Counted from the stretch's first letter, positions 1-9,454 are shown. The stretch: 23,210 bases of DNA from Candidatus Atribacteria bacterium (GCA_003451675.1 DMCY01000054.1:1-23210); one strand, 5' to 3'. Notes: generated by a model not told the origin, from the letters alone. Translations and numbers: made by a program.

Positions 1-60
1 GCGCACACTCGATACGCGATACTGAATTGCTATACGCTAAACGCTCTACGCTATTCCCCA
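1..60 (-). repeat. Dispersed intergenic repeat, GCGTATC/AGCGTAGAGCG class
   Basis: Read on the minus strand this edge contains AGCGTAGAGCGT (plus coordinates 41-52) and GTATCGCGTATC (11-22). The same words occur on the plus strand at 10464-10490 and 10501-10512. The repeat overlaps the last codons and the TAG stop of the pyrimidine-nucleoside phosphorylase gene (46-48). The copy runs to the window edge, so its full extent is unknown. Confidence 0.6.
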
Positions 61-1380
61 CTCTTTAATCCCTTCCTTGCTGATAGTAGCTAAAATTAGC
101 GGTAATTTTAGCGGTTTTTTGTTTCCTATAACAAACGAGGATAGCAGTTTTTTCTTTGCTTCTTTTAATTTTTCTGAATCGTTATAATATGCTTCGGCCA
201 AATCTTCGTTAATATTAACCTTGCTCCCTACTTTCTTCTTTAAAATAATTCCCACAGATAAATCGATTTCTGATTCTTTTTTCTCTCTGCCTGCTCCTAA
301 AAGCATGGCGCTCTCACCAATTAATCGGGAATCTATTTTCTGTATATAGCCACTAATATCAGCTTTAATTTTAGTACAATGTTTGGCCAGAGGCAATAAT
401 CCCGGGTTATCTATTATTTCTGAATTTCCACCCTGAGCAGTTATCATCTCTTTAAACTTGTCAAAAGCTGTCCCCTCTTTTAATATTTTTTCTAATCTGT
501 TTCCCCCTTCTTTATAGTTTCTTACTGCTCCGCCTAATTTTAGCATATGGGCACCAAGAACCAGGCAAAGGTCGCGTAAATCTTCCGGTCCTCTATTTTT
601 TAAAACTTCAATAGCTTCTTTAACTTCTAAAGAATTACCGATAGCAAAACCCAAAGGTTCATCCATATTTGAAACTACCGCCACGGTCTCTTTGCCTAAT
701 TCCAATCCTATATCTACCATTATTTTCCCTAATTTCAAGGCGTCTTTATATTCTTGCATAAAAGCACCACTGCCGGTAGTAACATCTAATACAATGGCAT
801 CGGCGCCAGCAGCCAATTTTTTACTCATAATACTGCCTACAATTAGGGGAATACTGTCTATCGTTCCGGTAACATCTCTTAAGGCGTACAATTTTTTGTC
901 TGCGGGAGCCAAATCTGAAGTAGGGCTGATAATTGATCCTCCAACTTTCTTAACGATATCTATAAATTTACTCAGACTTAATTCTGTTTTAAATCCTCTG
1001 ATTGATTCTAACTTATCGATTGTACCGCCGGTATGACCTAAACCCCGTCCTGACATCTTGGCTACCGGAACACCCGCCGCTGCTACCATGGGAGCTAAAG
1101 CGAGGGTAGTAGTATCTCCTACTCCACCCGTACTATGTTTATCGACCTTAATACCGGGAATGGAACCAAGGTCGATAATTTTTCCAGAATTAACCATAGC
1201 CATAGTTAGATACTTTATTTCGTCAATATCCATTCCTTGAAAATAGATAGCCATCAGCATGGCAGACATTTGGTAATCCGGTATTATACCTTCATTAAAT
1301 TCTTTAATAGCATAATCTATTTCTTTTTGATTTAACTTTAGGCCATTTCTCTTCTTTATAATTAAGTCACAAAATCTCAA
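46..1380 (-). CDS. pdp: Pyrimidine-nucleoside phosphorylase (thymidine/uridine phosphorylase family)
   Basis: Catalyses phosphorolysis of (deoxy)uridine and thymidine to the base plus (deoxy)ribose-1-phosphate, a cytosolic pyrimidine salvage step. The 444-residue length is normal for the family. The N-terminal helical domain is followed by the phosphate-binding segment KHSTGGVGD (residues 81-89), the family signature SGRGLGHTGGTIDKLE (about 110-125) and, near 170-190, the conserved Arg/Ser/Lys region (LRDVTGTIDS, GSIMSKKLA). The start is TTG at 1378-1380, chosen because a good Shine-Dalgarno (AAGGAG) lies 9 nt upstream and the protein then begins where the family does. A 315-nt repeat-rich gap separates it from hppA, so it may have its own promoter. 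Family members differ in thymidine versus uridine preference; pdp rather than deoA is inferred from overall resemblance to the Gram-positive type. Its last two codons and stop lie in a dispersed repeat, so the natural C-terminus may have been altered slightly. Confidence 0.93.
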   Translation of the reverse strand: MRFCDLIIKKRNGLKLNQKEIDYAIKEFNEGIIPDYQMSAMLMAIYFQGMDIDEIKYLTMAMVNSGKIIDLGSIPGIKVDKHSTGGVGDTTTLALAPMVAAAGVPVAKMSGRGLGHTGGTIDKLESIRGFKTELSLSKFIDIVKKVGGSIISPTSDLAPADKKLYALRDVTGTIDSIPLIVGSIMSKKLAAGADAIVLDVTTGSGAFMQEYKDALKLGKIMVDIGLELGKETVAVVSNMDEPLGFAIGNSLEVKEAIEVLKNRGPEDLRDLCLVLGAHMLKLGGAVRNYKEGGNRLEKILKEGTAFDKFKEMITAQGGNSEIIDNPGLLPLAKHCTKIKADISGYIQKIDSRLIGESAMLLGAGREKKESEIDLSVGIILKKKVGSKVNINEDLAEAYYNDSEKLKEAKKKLLSSFVIGNKKPLKLPLILATISKEGIKEWGIA

Positions 1381-1695
1381 ATGAAATTTCTCCTTAAGTA
1401 AGTCAATTTACCTATTGACCAATCTACCAATTCCCCAATTCTCCAATTCTCCAATTGACCAATTAAATTAGTTACCCAGTTAACCGGTTTACCTGTTGGC
1501 CAGTCAAATTAGTTGATAGTTACTGGTTTTTAGTTTTTAGATAAAGAAATCTCTTTACGCTTTTCTTAAACAACTGACTATGTTATCCACTATTTTTCTT
1601 TACCATATACTATTATTACTCGATACTATATACTGCGATATTAATTTGGTTTCTCTTTCCTATTTTCTTAACTGGCTAACCGGGTAACCAGCTAA
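1381..1695. repeat. Repeat-filled intergenic gap between hppA and pdp
   Basis: This 315-nt stretch contains no gene. It is built of short degenerate repeats. At 1411-1464 there is a run of CCAATT-type words (ATTGACCAAT, TACCAATTCC, two copies of TCTCCAAT). At 1466-1540 there are TTACC/GGTTAACC/CCAGT words and TACTGGTTTTTAGTTTTTAG. At 1616-1640 there are CGATACTATATACTGCGATA words. At about 1657-1698, read on the minus strand, there is a GTTAG..CTGGTTA..GTTAAGAAAATAG unit that matches 10535-10567. The Shine-Dalgarno of pdp lies at its left end, near 1390-1395. I saw no convincing promoter or terminator. Confidence 0.65.
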
Positions 1696-3660
1696 CTATT
1701 TTATAAATAGAGGAACAAAAACCAGAGCGACTATGGACATAACTTTAATCAATATATTCATAGAAGGACCAGCAGTATCTTTAAGAGGGTCACCTACAGT
1801 ATCACCTATAACTGCAGCTTCATGCACTTTTGTACCTTTTCCTCCATAATTTCCCATTTCAATATATTTTTTGGCATTATCCCAAGCTCCTCCGGAATTG
1901 GCCATCTGTATGGCCAACAATACTCCTACTAACACCGCTCCAATCAACATACCTCCCAAGGCTTCAGGGCCAAGTACTATTCCTACTGCTATAGGAGATA
2001 CTATGGCTAATAACCCGGGTAATATCATCTCTTTCAAAGCTCCTTTAGTGCTAATATCTACACATTTAGCGGAATCCGGTTTAGCTTTTCCTTCTTTTAA
2101 ACCAGCTATCTCTCTAAATTGTCGGCGAACTTCTTCTATCATTAAGAATGCAGTTTTTCCCACCGCATTTATGGTTAAAGAAGAAAAAAGATAAGGCAAA
2201 AGACCACCGATAAACATCCCTGCTATAACTATCGGATTAGTTATACTTACACTTTCTAAACCAACTGATTTACAGTAAGCTGAAAATAAAGCTAAAGCCG
2301 TTAATGCAGCTGAACCAATAGCAAAACCTTTTCCAATAGCTGCTGTAGTATTTCCTACTGCGTCTAAGGAATCAGTAATTTCTCGAACTTTAGGATCTAG
2401 TTTAGCCATTTCCGCAATTCCTCCTGCATTATCAGCAATAGGGCCATAAGAATCTACCGAAACGGTCATTCCTACAATTGATAACATTCCTACTGCAGAA
2501 ACTGCTATACCATATAGTCCAGCAAACTTATAAGCTACTAAAACTGTAGCGGCGATTATAACCAAAGGAATGGCAGTACTTTGCATACCAACTGCTAATC
2601 CAGAGATAATGGTGGTCGCTGGTCCGGTAAGTGATGATTTAGCAATTGATTTTACCGGATAATACTGATAGGAAGTATAATATTCTGTTATTAATCCAAC
2701 AATTATTCCAGCAATTAATCCAGCTACAGTAGCATAAAATATATTTAAATTGTTAAATAAAATATTAGAGAGAAAAGCAGAGGAAATAATCACCAGGAAT
2801 GCACTTACTAAAGTCCCTTTAGTTAGTGCATTGTTTAACTTATTTTTATCTTTAGTTTGTACAAAAAAAGTACCTATAATAGAAGAAATTGCCCCACAAG
2901 CTGCCAATAATAAAGGAAATATTACTCCTTTGGTTCCTTCGAATAGTAATCCACCTAAAATCATACTGGAAATAATTGAGCCTACATAAGACTCAAACAG
3001 ATCTGCCCCCAATCCAGCAATATCTCCTACATTATCTCCTACATTATCAGCAATAACTGCTGGGTTACGAGGGTCATCTTCAGGTATTCCTGCTTCAACC
3101 TTTCCCACTAAATCAGCTCCTACATCTGCTGCTTTAGTAAATATTCCTCCACCTACTCTGGCAAATAAGGCAATAGAGCTTGCTCCTAAGGCAAATCCAT
3201 TAATTATCTCCGGGTCTCTAACAAAATAATATAAGATACCTAAACCTAATAATCCAAACCCTGCTACTGACATACCCATAACTGCTCCTCCTGAAAAAGC
3301 TACTTTTAAAGCTTTTCCTATACCTCCTTCTTGGGCAGCAAAAGCAGTCCTTGTATTTGCTTTAGTTGCTAATTTCATCCCGGTTAAACCAGCTAACCCA
3401 GAACAAAATGCTCCTATCACAAAAGATAAAGCGGTAATAGGGTTCCTTACGTAAGCTAATATAAGGCTGACTGCTATAATAAAAAATACCAATATACTAT
3501 ATTCTCTTTTTAAAAAAGTCATAGCTCCTTCTTCAATTAATTTTGATATTCCCTGCATTATTTCGTTTCCTGGTTTTTCTTTTATTACCTTCAGAGAAAG
3601 AAATACGGCAAATATAAGAGCAACGATGCCGCTTAAAGGAATTAACAATTCAATTTGCAT
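1696..3660 (-). CDS. hppA: Membrane-bound K+-dependent-type pyrophosphatase (Na+ or H+ pump)
   Basis: Integral membrane pyrophosphatase that couples PPi hydrolysis to ion export. At 654 residues it is slightly shorter than many relatives, with many hydrophobic segments throughout (the family has about 16). Catalytic PPi/Mg2+-binding motifs are intact: [20 protein letters not shown] at 170-189, DNVGDNVGD at 205-213, and [14 protein letters not shown] near the C-terminus. The ion-dependence motif reads [10 protein letters not shown], with Ala440 and Gly443 where K+-independent enzymes have Lys and Thr, so this is the K+-dependent subfamily. That subfamily includes Na+ pumps, H+ pumps and dual pumps, and I cannot choose between them. 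ATG start with Shine-Dalgarno AAAGGA. It follows ppdK with a 197-nt gap holding a 37-bp palindrome, and the two genes share PPi as substrate. A dispersed repeat begins at its TAG stop. Confidence 0.96.
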   Translation of the reverse strand: MQIELLIPLSGIVALIFAVFLSLKVIKEKPGNEIMQGISKLIEEGAMTFLKREYSILVFFIIAVSLILAYVRNPITALSFVIGAFCSGLAGLTGMKLATKANTRTAFAAQEGGIGKALKVAFSGGAVMGMSVAGFGLLGLGILYYFVRDPEIINGFALGASSIALFARVGGGIFTKAADVGADLVGKVEAGIPEDDPRNPAVIADNVGDNVGDIAGLGADLFESYVGSIISSMILGGLLFEGTKGVIFPLLLAACGAISSIIGTFFVQTKDKNKLNNALTKGTLVSAFLVIISSAFLSNILFNNLNIFYATVAGLIAGIIVGLITEYYTSYQYYPVKSIAKSSLTGPATTIISGLAVGMQSTAIPLVIIAATVLVAYKFAGLYGIAVSAVGMLSIVGMTVSVDSYGPIADNAGGIAEMAKLDPKVREITDSLDAVGNTTAAIGKGFAIGSAALTALALFSAYCKSVGLESVSITNPIVIAGMFIGGLLPYLFSSLTINAVGKTAFLMIEEVRRQFREIAGLKEGKAKPDSAKCVDISTKGALKEMILPGLLAIVSPIAVGIVLGPEALGGMLIGAVLVGVLLAIQMANSGGAWDNAKKYIEMGNYGGKGTKVHEAAVIGDTVGDPLKDTAGPSMNILIKVMSIVALVFVPLFIK

Positions 3661-3707
3661 AGTTATTTTCTATCCTTTCTTTTTATTTACATTTCCATTT
3701 CTTACTT

Positions 3708-3744
3708 AAGTGTATAGGGTGTATTAAATACACCCTATACACTT
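3708..3744. promoter_or_regulatory. Perfect 37-bp palindrome upstream of hppA
   Basis: The arm AAGTGTATAGGGTGTATT (3708-3725) is perfectly complementary to 3727-3744, with a single-base centre. It lies 47 nt upstream of the hppA start, between ppdK and hppA. On the plus strand it is followed by a T-rich run (TTTTGTTTT), as in an intrinsic terminator. On the minus strand, the direction of the genes, the flank is not U-rich. It could be an operator for a dimeric repressor, a 5' UTR hairpin controlling hppA, or a transcript-end element; the sequence does not decide. Confidence 0.6.
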
Positions 3745-3808
3745 TTGTTTTAAATTTTGGTTTTATATTTTGTACTTTTCGATTATCGCTATAATCTATT
3801 TTATAATA

Positions 3809-3840
3809 TTTTCCAATTGGAAAATTGGTGAATTGGTAAA
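3809..3840. repeat. CCAATT-class repeat with 16-bp palindrome after ppdK
   Basis: Contains the perfect palindrome TTTTCCAATTGGAAAA (3809-3824), followed by GGTGAATTGGTAAATTAAT. On the minus strand this reads TTTACCAATTCACCAATT, the same style of words found on the plus strand at 1405-1464. It begins about 17 nt beyond the ppdK stop. Confidence 0.45.
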
Positions 3841-3857
3841 TTAATATTGTTTTATCT

Positions 3858-6500
3858 TTATTTTTTTTCTTTTATTACCGCCTGGGCAGCTGCCAATCGG
3901 GCAATAGGAACTCTAAAAGGAGAACAGCTAACATAATTTAACCCCACAGAATGGCAAAATTCCACTGAATGAGGTTCTCCGCCGTGTTCTCCGCAAATAC
4001 CTACCTCTAAGTTAGGACGAGTTTCTCTTCCTAATTTTGTACCTAATTTAACTAACTTCCCTACGCCTTCTTGATCTAATACTTCAAAAGGATTTTCTTC
4101 TAAAATTTTATCATCAACGTATCTTAATAAGAATTTTCCTTCAGCATCATCCCTACTTATACCAAATGTTGTTTGAGTCAAGTCATTGGTACCAAAAGAA
4201 AAGAATTCTGCTTCTTCTGCTATCTTATCAGCAGTCAAAGCAGCTCGTGGCAATTCAATCATAGTCCCGACTTTATATTCTAATTTTACCCCTGCAGATT
4301 TTATCTTCTCATCGGCAATTTTCTTAGCTCTTTTGCATATCGGTCTAAATTCGTTTATATGACTTACCAGAGGAATCATTATTTCAGGTTTTACTTTTAT
4401 ACCTTTTTTAGTTAATTCTATGGCAGCTTCTATGATAGCTTCAACCTGCATCTCATATATTTCCGGATATAACAGGCCTAACCTGCACCCTCGAAGTCCT
4501 AACATCGGATTCATTTCGTGTAAAGATTTAATTATTTCTAATAGTTTTTCCTTCTTAGCAAGTTTTGCTGAATCTATATTTTTTAATTTTAAAGTATTTA
4601 CTTCTATTAAAGTATCCTCTAAATTGGGTAAAAATTCATGAAGCGGTGGATCGAGAAGTCTGATAATTACCGGTAGTCCTTCCATGGCCTTTAAAATACC
4701 TAAAAAATCACTTTTCTGCATGGGTAATAATTTTTTTAAGGCTTCTGCTCTACTCTTTTTAGTATCAGCCATAATCATTTTTTGGACAATGGGTAAACGT
4801 TCCTGTGCCATAAACATATGCTCTGTTCTGGTAAGTCCTATACCCTCTGCCCCTAATTCCCTGGCCTTTTGTGCATCTTCCGGGGTGTCGGCATTAGCGT
4901 ATACACCTAAGCGCTTTATTTTATTGGCCCAGGATAATAAAGTTTCAAATTCCTTACTCATTTTTGGCTCAATAGTAGGAACTTTCCCTGAAAATACTTC
5001 TCCTGTTCCACCATCTATAGTGATAAAATCACCTTTTTTTATTGTTATATCGTTAGTAGATATTTTTTTATTTTCTAGGTCAATATTCAAGACACTGCAG
5101 CCGGCTACACAAGCTTTTCCCATTCCTCTTGCTACTACCGCAGCATGACTGGTCATACCACCTCGGCTGGTAAGAACACCCTGTGCTTCAACCATCCCAT
5201 GGATATCATCAGGGGTTGTTTCCGTCCTTACTAATATTACCTTTTCCCCATCTTTTCCTAATTGTTCTGCTTCATCCGCAGTAAAGACCACTTTACCATA
5301 GGCAGCCCCCGGAGAAGCAGGTAATCCTTTGGCAATTACTTCTTTTTTGGCGTTAGGATCTATTCCTCTATGTAACAGTTGATTTAATTGATTGGGCTCT
5401 ACCCTTAAAACAGCTTCCTCTTTATTTATTATTCCTTCATCTACCATATCTACAGCAATCTTAAGAGCAGCTTGAGCAGTTCTTTTTCCTGTTCGAGTCT
5501 GTAGTAAGTAAAGTTTCCCTTTTTCTATGGTAAACTCATAATCTTGAACATCTTTATAATGTTTTTCTAAAAGTTTAACTATCTTAATAAGTTCATCATA
5601 TACTTCCGGTAAATCATTTTTTAGATTAGATAAAGGCAAAGGTGTTCTAATACCTGCAACCACATCTTCTCCCTGGGCATTCAGAAGATATTCTCCGTAA
5701 TATTCTTTTTCTCCGGTAGAAGGATTTCTGGTAAATCCAACACCTGTTCCTGAATTTTCTCCCATATTGCCAAAAACCATTTCTTGAACATTTACAGCTG
5801 TCCCCAAATCATCGGGAATTTTGTTAATCCTGCGGTAAGTTACCGCTCTTTTAGTGTTCCAGGAATTAAATACAGCATCTATGGCGGTCTTCAATTGTAA
5901 TTCTGGATTTTGAGGAAAATCTTTCCCGGTCTCTTTTTTGATGAGTTTTTTATATTCCTCCACTAATCTTTTCAGCCCATCACAATCAATTTCCGTATCT
6001 AATTTTACTTTAAATTCTTTTTTTATCTTTTCTAAAATATGTTCAAATTTATCATGTTCAATGCCCAGAACCACATTTCCAAACATCTGCAAAAATCGTC
6101 GATAACTATCGTAAGCAAATCGTTCATTTTTTGTATTATCGATAACCCCTTGAATGGTAATATCATTTAATCCTAAATTTAGAACTGTATCCATCATGCC
6201 GGGCATGGAAATTGCAGCACCGGATCGTACGGAAACTAATAAAGGGTTTTTTGGATCTCCTAATTTCTTTTGAGATATTTTCTCTAATTTTTTTAAATTG
6301 TCTTTTATCTGGTCTTCTAAACCTTCGGAATATTTTTGACCATTTTTATAATATTCGATACAGGCTTCTGTACTTATAGTAAATCCCTGAGGAACAGGAA
6401 GACCAATTCGGGTCATTTCTGCTAACCCTGCACCCTTTCCTCCTAAAATGGATTTCATATCTCCTTTTCCTTCATCAAAAAAATAGACATATTTTTTCAT
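3858..6500 (-). CDS. ppdK: Pyruvate, phosphate dikinase
   Basis: Cytosolic enzyme interconverting ATP + Pi + pyruvate and AMP + PPi + PEP. The 880-residue length is normal. Domains in order: N-terminal ATP-grasp nucleotide-binding domain (GGKGAGLAEMT near 20-30; VSVRSGAAISMPGMMDTVLN near 90-108), the swivelling phosphohistidine domain with GGMTSHAAVVARG, and the C-terminal PEP-utilising TIM barrel (LLDPPLHEFLP; GTNDLTQTTFG; GICGEHGG). The catalytic residue is His452 and the regulatory Thr is Thr450, the position the PPDK regulatory protein phosphorylates. ATG start. Its Shine-Dalgarno GGAGGAAG overlaps the Glu-rich end of the upstream regulator gene (2-nt gap), indicating translational coupling. 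It is the last gene of the glyQ-glyS-regulator-ppdK unit and lies upstream of hppA, which consumes PPi. In PPi-using anaerobes the enzyme often runs toward pyruvate and ATP; direction here is inference. Confidence 0.98.
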   Translation of the reverse strand: MKKYVYFFDEGKGDMKSILGGKGAGLAEMTRIGLPVPQGFTISTEACIEYYKNGQKYSEGLEDQIKDNLKKLEKISQKKLGDPKNPLLVSVRSGAAISMPGMMDTVLNLGLNDITIQGVIDNTKNERFAYDSYRRFLQMFGNVVLGIEHDKFEHILEKIKKEFKVKLDTEIDCDGLKRLVEEYKKLIKKETGKDFPQNPELQLKTAIDAVFNSWNTKRAVTYRRINKIPDDLGTAVNVQEMVFGNMGENSGTGVGFTRNPSTGEKEYYGEYLLNAQGEDVVAGIRTPLPLSNLKNDLPEVYDELIKIVKLLEKHYKDVQDYEFTIEKGKLYLLQTRTGKRTAQAALKIAVDMVDEGIINKEEAVLRVEPNQLNQLLHRGIDPNAKKEVIAKGLPASPGAAYGKVVFTADEAEQLGKDGEKVILVRTETTPDDIHGMVEAQGVLTSRGGMTSHAAVVARGMGKACVAGCSVLNIDLENKKISTNDITIKKGDFITIDGGTGEVFSGKVPTIEPKMSKEFETLLSWANKIKRLGVYANADTPEDAQKARELGAEGIGLTRTEHMFMAQERLPIVQKMIMADTKKSRAEALKKLLPMQKSDFLGILKAMEGLPVIIRLLDPPLHEFLPNLEDTLIEVNTLKLKNIDSAKLAKKEKLLEIIKSLHEMNPMLGLRGCRLGLLYPEIYEMQVEAIIEAAIELTKKGIKVKPEIMIPLVSHINEFRPICKRAKKIADEKIKSAGVKLEYKVGTMIELPRAALTADKIAEEAEFFSFGTNDLTQTTFGISRDDAEGKFLLRYVDDKILEENPFEVLDQEGVGKLVKLGTKLGRETRPNLEVGICGEHGGEPHSVEFCHSVGLNYVSCSPFRVPIARLAAAQAVIKEKK

Positions 6501-6502
6501 AC

Positions 6503-7321
6503 TTATTCTTCCTCCTCTATTATTTTAAGTATATTTGTAGCAATGTCTTCTATGGCCATATTGGTTACGTTAATTATCGGACACCCGATCTTCTTGTAAA
6601 TACTATCAGCATATTTTAACTCTTTAATTACTCTTTCTTTCTTATTATATACACCCTCGTCTGGTAATCCCAATGCCTTTAATCGTTCACTTCTTATCTC
6701 AATTAATTTATCGGGGTCCATGGTTAAACCAACTACTTTCCTCGGTGGTAAACTAAATATTCCAGACGGTGGTTCAAATTCAAAATCCAATACTATATTG
6801 GCTACCTTTATACCCTTATGGGCGAGATACATACTAAGTGGTGTTTTTGAAGTTCGAGAAACCCCCAATATTACCAGATCAGCTTTAGATAACTCAAATT
6901 CTCCCTGGCAGGCATCATACTTCACTGCAAATTCCATGGCTTCCATTCTTTTAAAATATTCCTTATCTAATTTTCTAATAATTCCCGGTTCTAATTTAGG
7001 TGTAATTCCGCTTACTCTTTCAATGTTTTCCATAATTGGACCAAATATATCGAAGGAAACGACAGATTGCTTTTTGGATTCCTCTTTCACAAATGATCTT
7101 AATTCTGGTTTTACAATAGTATAGACTATAAAGCCTTTTTCTTTATTGATTTGACTTATTATCCCTGTAATATCTTTTTTAGATTCAATGTGGGCAAACA
7201 ATTTCAACTTAATATCATTAGAATCAAACTGACTAAGCGCAGCATGAACTACATTTTGAGCAGTTTCGCCGGTAGAATCAGAAATGATATAGATAGTAGG
7301 TTTAAATTTGATACTATCCAT
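6503..7321 (-). CDS. PPDK regulatory protein (bifunctional kinase/pyrophosphorylase, DUF299)
   Basis: Controls PPDK by ADP-dependent phosphorylation of a Thr next to the catalytic His, and reverses this by Pi-dependent dephosphorylation that releases PPi. The 272-residue length is normal. Visible family motifs are YIISDSTGETA (11-21) and a P-loop-like GVSRTSKTPLS (153-163). The related family acting on PEP synthase cannot be told apart by these motifs alone, but the next gene encodes a PPDK with an intact target Thr (TSH), which settles the likely partner. ATG start 2 nt after the glyS stop, with a strong Shine-Dalgarno (GGGAGGAAG) that overlaps the end of glyS; ppdK follows after 2 nt. The three genes are almost certainly co-transcribed. 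Confidence 0.95.
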   Translation of the reverse strand: MDSIKFKPTIYIISDSTGETAQNVVHAALSQFDSNDIKLKLFAHIESKKDITGIISQINKEKGFIVYTIVKPELRSFVKEESKKQSVVSFDIFGPIMENIERVSGITPKLEPGIIRKLDKEYFKRMEAMEFAVKYDACQGEFELSKADLVILGVSRTSKTPLSMYLAHKGIKVANIVLDFEFEPPSGIFSLPPRKVVGLTMDPDKLIEIRSERLKALGLPDEGVYNKKERVIKELKYADSIYKKIGCPIINVTNMAIEDIATNILKIIEEEE

Positions 7322-7323
7322 AA

Positions 7324-9426
7324 TTACTTCCTCCCCTCTTTTATAGAAACAATTTTGGATAAATCAGCTACCTGATTGAATAATATTCCTATTTTCTTGA
7401 TAAGTGCGATCCTATTCTTTCTAATGTCCTCATCTTTGTCCATTACCAGTACCTGATCGAAAAACTCATCAACTGGTTCGCATAAATCTTCTAATAACTT
7501 AAATACTTTATTGTACTCTTTGTTACAAATAAATTCCCTTATTCGCGGATAAATACTTTTATAATTATGATATAAATTTAACTCTGCTTTTTCCTTTAAT
7601 AGTGACCGGTCAATCTCGGTTTCTTCATTATTTTTTGATAAATTTAATACCCTGTTTGATGAATTAAGTATATTTCTAAAAATGGGTTGATTATAAATTT
7701 CCTCTATAACTTTTGTTCTATGTTTAATATCAACTAAATCTCCATCGCTATCAACAGCCAAAACTGCATCAATTATATCATATCGAATTCCATCTTCTAA
7801 GAAGATATTTTTTACTCTTTGTTTGAGAAAATTTAATATCTGGGATACAATCTTATTTTCATCAATTTGTAATTCTAATGAAACACTTGTTTTATACAAG
7901 GATAATGATTTCTGAATAATATCCTTTAATGAAATATTCAGATTATTTTTCAAAATTATGACAATTTTCCCGCGAGATTGTCTTCTCAATCCGTAAGGGT
8001 CCTGTGATCCTGTTGGAGTTAAGCCTATCAGAAAACAACCAATGATAGTATCAACTTTATCAGCAATTCCTAAAATCATACCATTTTTAGTTCTGGGTAA
8101 TATATCCCCTGAAAAACGGGGGAGATAATGTTCAAAGATAGCTTCCGCTACTTCTTTTCTTTCACCAGATAAAACCGCATATTTTTTCCCCATTATTCCC
8201 TGTAACTCTGGAAATTCTTTTACCATTTCAGTAATCAAATCAGCTTTGCACAAATGAGCAGACCTTAAAAGATCTTTTTTCACTTTCTGTTCAACTTGTA
8301 AAACATCTGCAATGTAGCCACACAACAACTCTAATCTCTTTGTTTTATCGAAAAGGCTTCCTAGATTTTCCTGGAAAATAACATTTTTTAATATATCCAC
8401 TCTTTTCTCTAAAGGAATCTTCTGGTCTTCCTGGTAGAAAAATTTTGCATCCTCCAACCTGGCTCTGAGAACATTTTCGTTACCCTCTCTAATTTTAGAA
8501 GCATGTTTCTTGGAGTTATTGATAATTACAATAAATAGAGGAAGCAATTCATCTTTGTTTTTAAAAACAGGAAAATATTTTTGATGTTTTTCCATAACTA
8601 CGGTTAAGACATCCTTGGGTAATTCTAAATATTTTTTATCATATTTTCCTAAAATTGCATTAGGATATTCAACTAAATAAATTATTTCCTTTAACTGCTT
8701 TTTATTTATTATTTTTTCCCCACCAATTTCCTTAATTATCTGTTTTATATCTGTTTTAACTATATTTTCTCTAATTTTGGGATCGACTATTACATAGTTT
8801 TTTTCTAGCTTCTTGAAATATTCCTGAGTAGAAGATATCTTGATCTTTTTGGGTGCCAAAAGTCTATGACCATAAGTAATATTTTCAGAATCTAAACCAT
8901 TTAGATTGAACTTGACTATTTCTTTTCCATACAGGGCAAGTATCCATCTTATAGGACGGATAAATCGCAATGATCTTTCTCCCCAGCACATTGATTTAGG
9001 AAATTGCATGCCCTTTATTATTTTAGGAAATATTTGGGACAATATTTCAATAGTTGGCTGGCCTATTATAGATTTGTGGGCAAAAATATATTTCCCTTTT
9101 TCGGTATCTTCGACAATTAAATCCTCAACATTTACCCCCTGGCTTTGGGCAAACTTTAGGGCAGGTTTCTGGAGTTGCAAATCTTTATTGTAAGCAATTG
9201 AATAAGCAGGTCCTTTAATCTTTTGAAAAATGTCTTCCTGTTTTTCCTTAATGTGGAAGATGAATAATATTAATCTTCGAGGAGTGCCATAAACTTTTAT
9301 TCCTTTATATTTTATTCTGGCTTCTTCTAAATATTTTTGTGCTAACTGATTTAAATTTTTTAAGGCATTCTCCATATAATGCGCTGGTATTTCTTCGGTT
9401 CCAATTTCTAAAACTACATTCTCCAT
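7324..9426 (-). CDS. glyS: Glycine--tRNA ligase, beta subunit
   Basis: Beta subunit of the bacterial alpha2beta2 glycyl-tRNA synthetase, needed for tRNA recognition. 700 residues, typical length. It opens with the family signature LEIGTEEIPAHYM, followed by RRLILFI near residue 50, the WGERSLRFIRPIRWI region near 150, and GHRLL near 187. In the middle are PLFIVI, LRARLEDAKFFY and HLCKADLITEMV, which are strongly conserved in GlyS, with an HD-like fold region around 380-450, and the C-terminus has an anticodon-binding-like helical part. ATG start with Shine-Dalgarno AAAGGA. It follows glyQ after 28 nt and precedes the PPDK regulator by 2 nt. No frame disruption is visible. Confidence 0.97.
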   Translation of the reverse strand: MENVVLEIGTEEIPAHYMENALKNLNQLAQKYLEEARIKYKGIKVYGTPRRLILFIFHIKEKQEDIFQKIKGPAYSIAYNKDLQLQKPALKFAQSQGVNVEDLIVEDTEKGKYIFAHKSIIGQPTIEILSQIFPKIIKGMQFPKSMCWGERSLRFIRPIRWILALYGKEIVKFNLNGLDSENITYGHRLLAPKKIKISSTQEYFKKLEKNYVIVDPKIRENIVKTDIKQIIKEIGGEKIINKKQLKEIIYLVEYPNAILGKYDKKYLELPKDVLTVVMEKHQKYFPVFKNKDELLPLFIVIINNSKKHASKIREGNENVLRARLEDAKFFYQEDQKIPLEKRVDILKNVIFQENLGSLFDKTKRLELLCGYIADVLQVEQKVKKDLLRSAHLCKADLITEMVKEFPELQGIMGKKYAVLSGERKEVAEAIFEHYLPRFSGDILPRTKNGMILGIADKVDTIIGCFLIGLTPTGSQDPYGLRRQSRGKIVIILKNNLNISLKDIIQKSLSLYKTSVSLELQIDENKIVSQILNFLKQRVKNIFLEDGIRYDIIDAVLAVDSDGDLVDIKHRTKVIEEIYNQPIFRNILNSSNRVLNLSKNNEETEIDRSLLKEKAELNLYHNYKSIYPRIREFICNKEYNKVFKLLEDLCEPVDEFFDQVLVMDKDEDIRKNRIALIKKIGILFNQVADLSKIVSIKEGRK

Positions 9427-9454
9427 TAAATTTTATCCTTTGCCTGATCTTTTA

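Noticed and set aside
4684..5148. Long plus-strand open frame (154 codons) inside ppdK, and similar plus-strand frames throughout
   Set aside because: They lie antisense to strongly conserved genes, show no recognisable protein features, and are expected shadows of minus-strand coding sequence.
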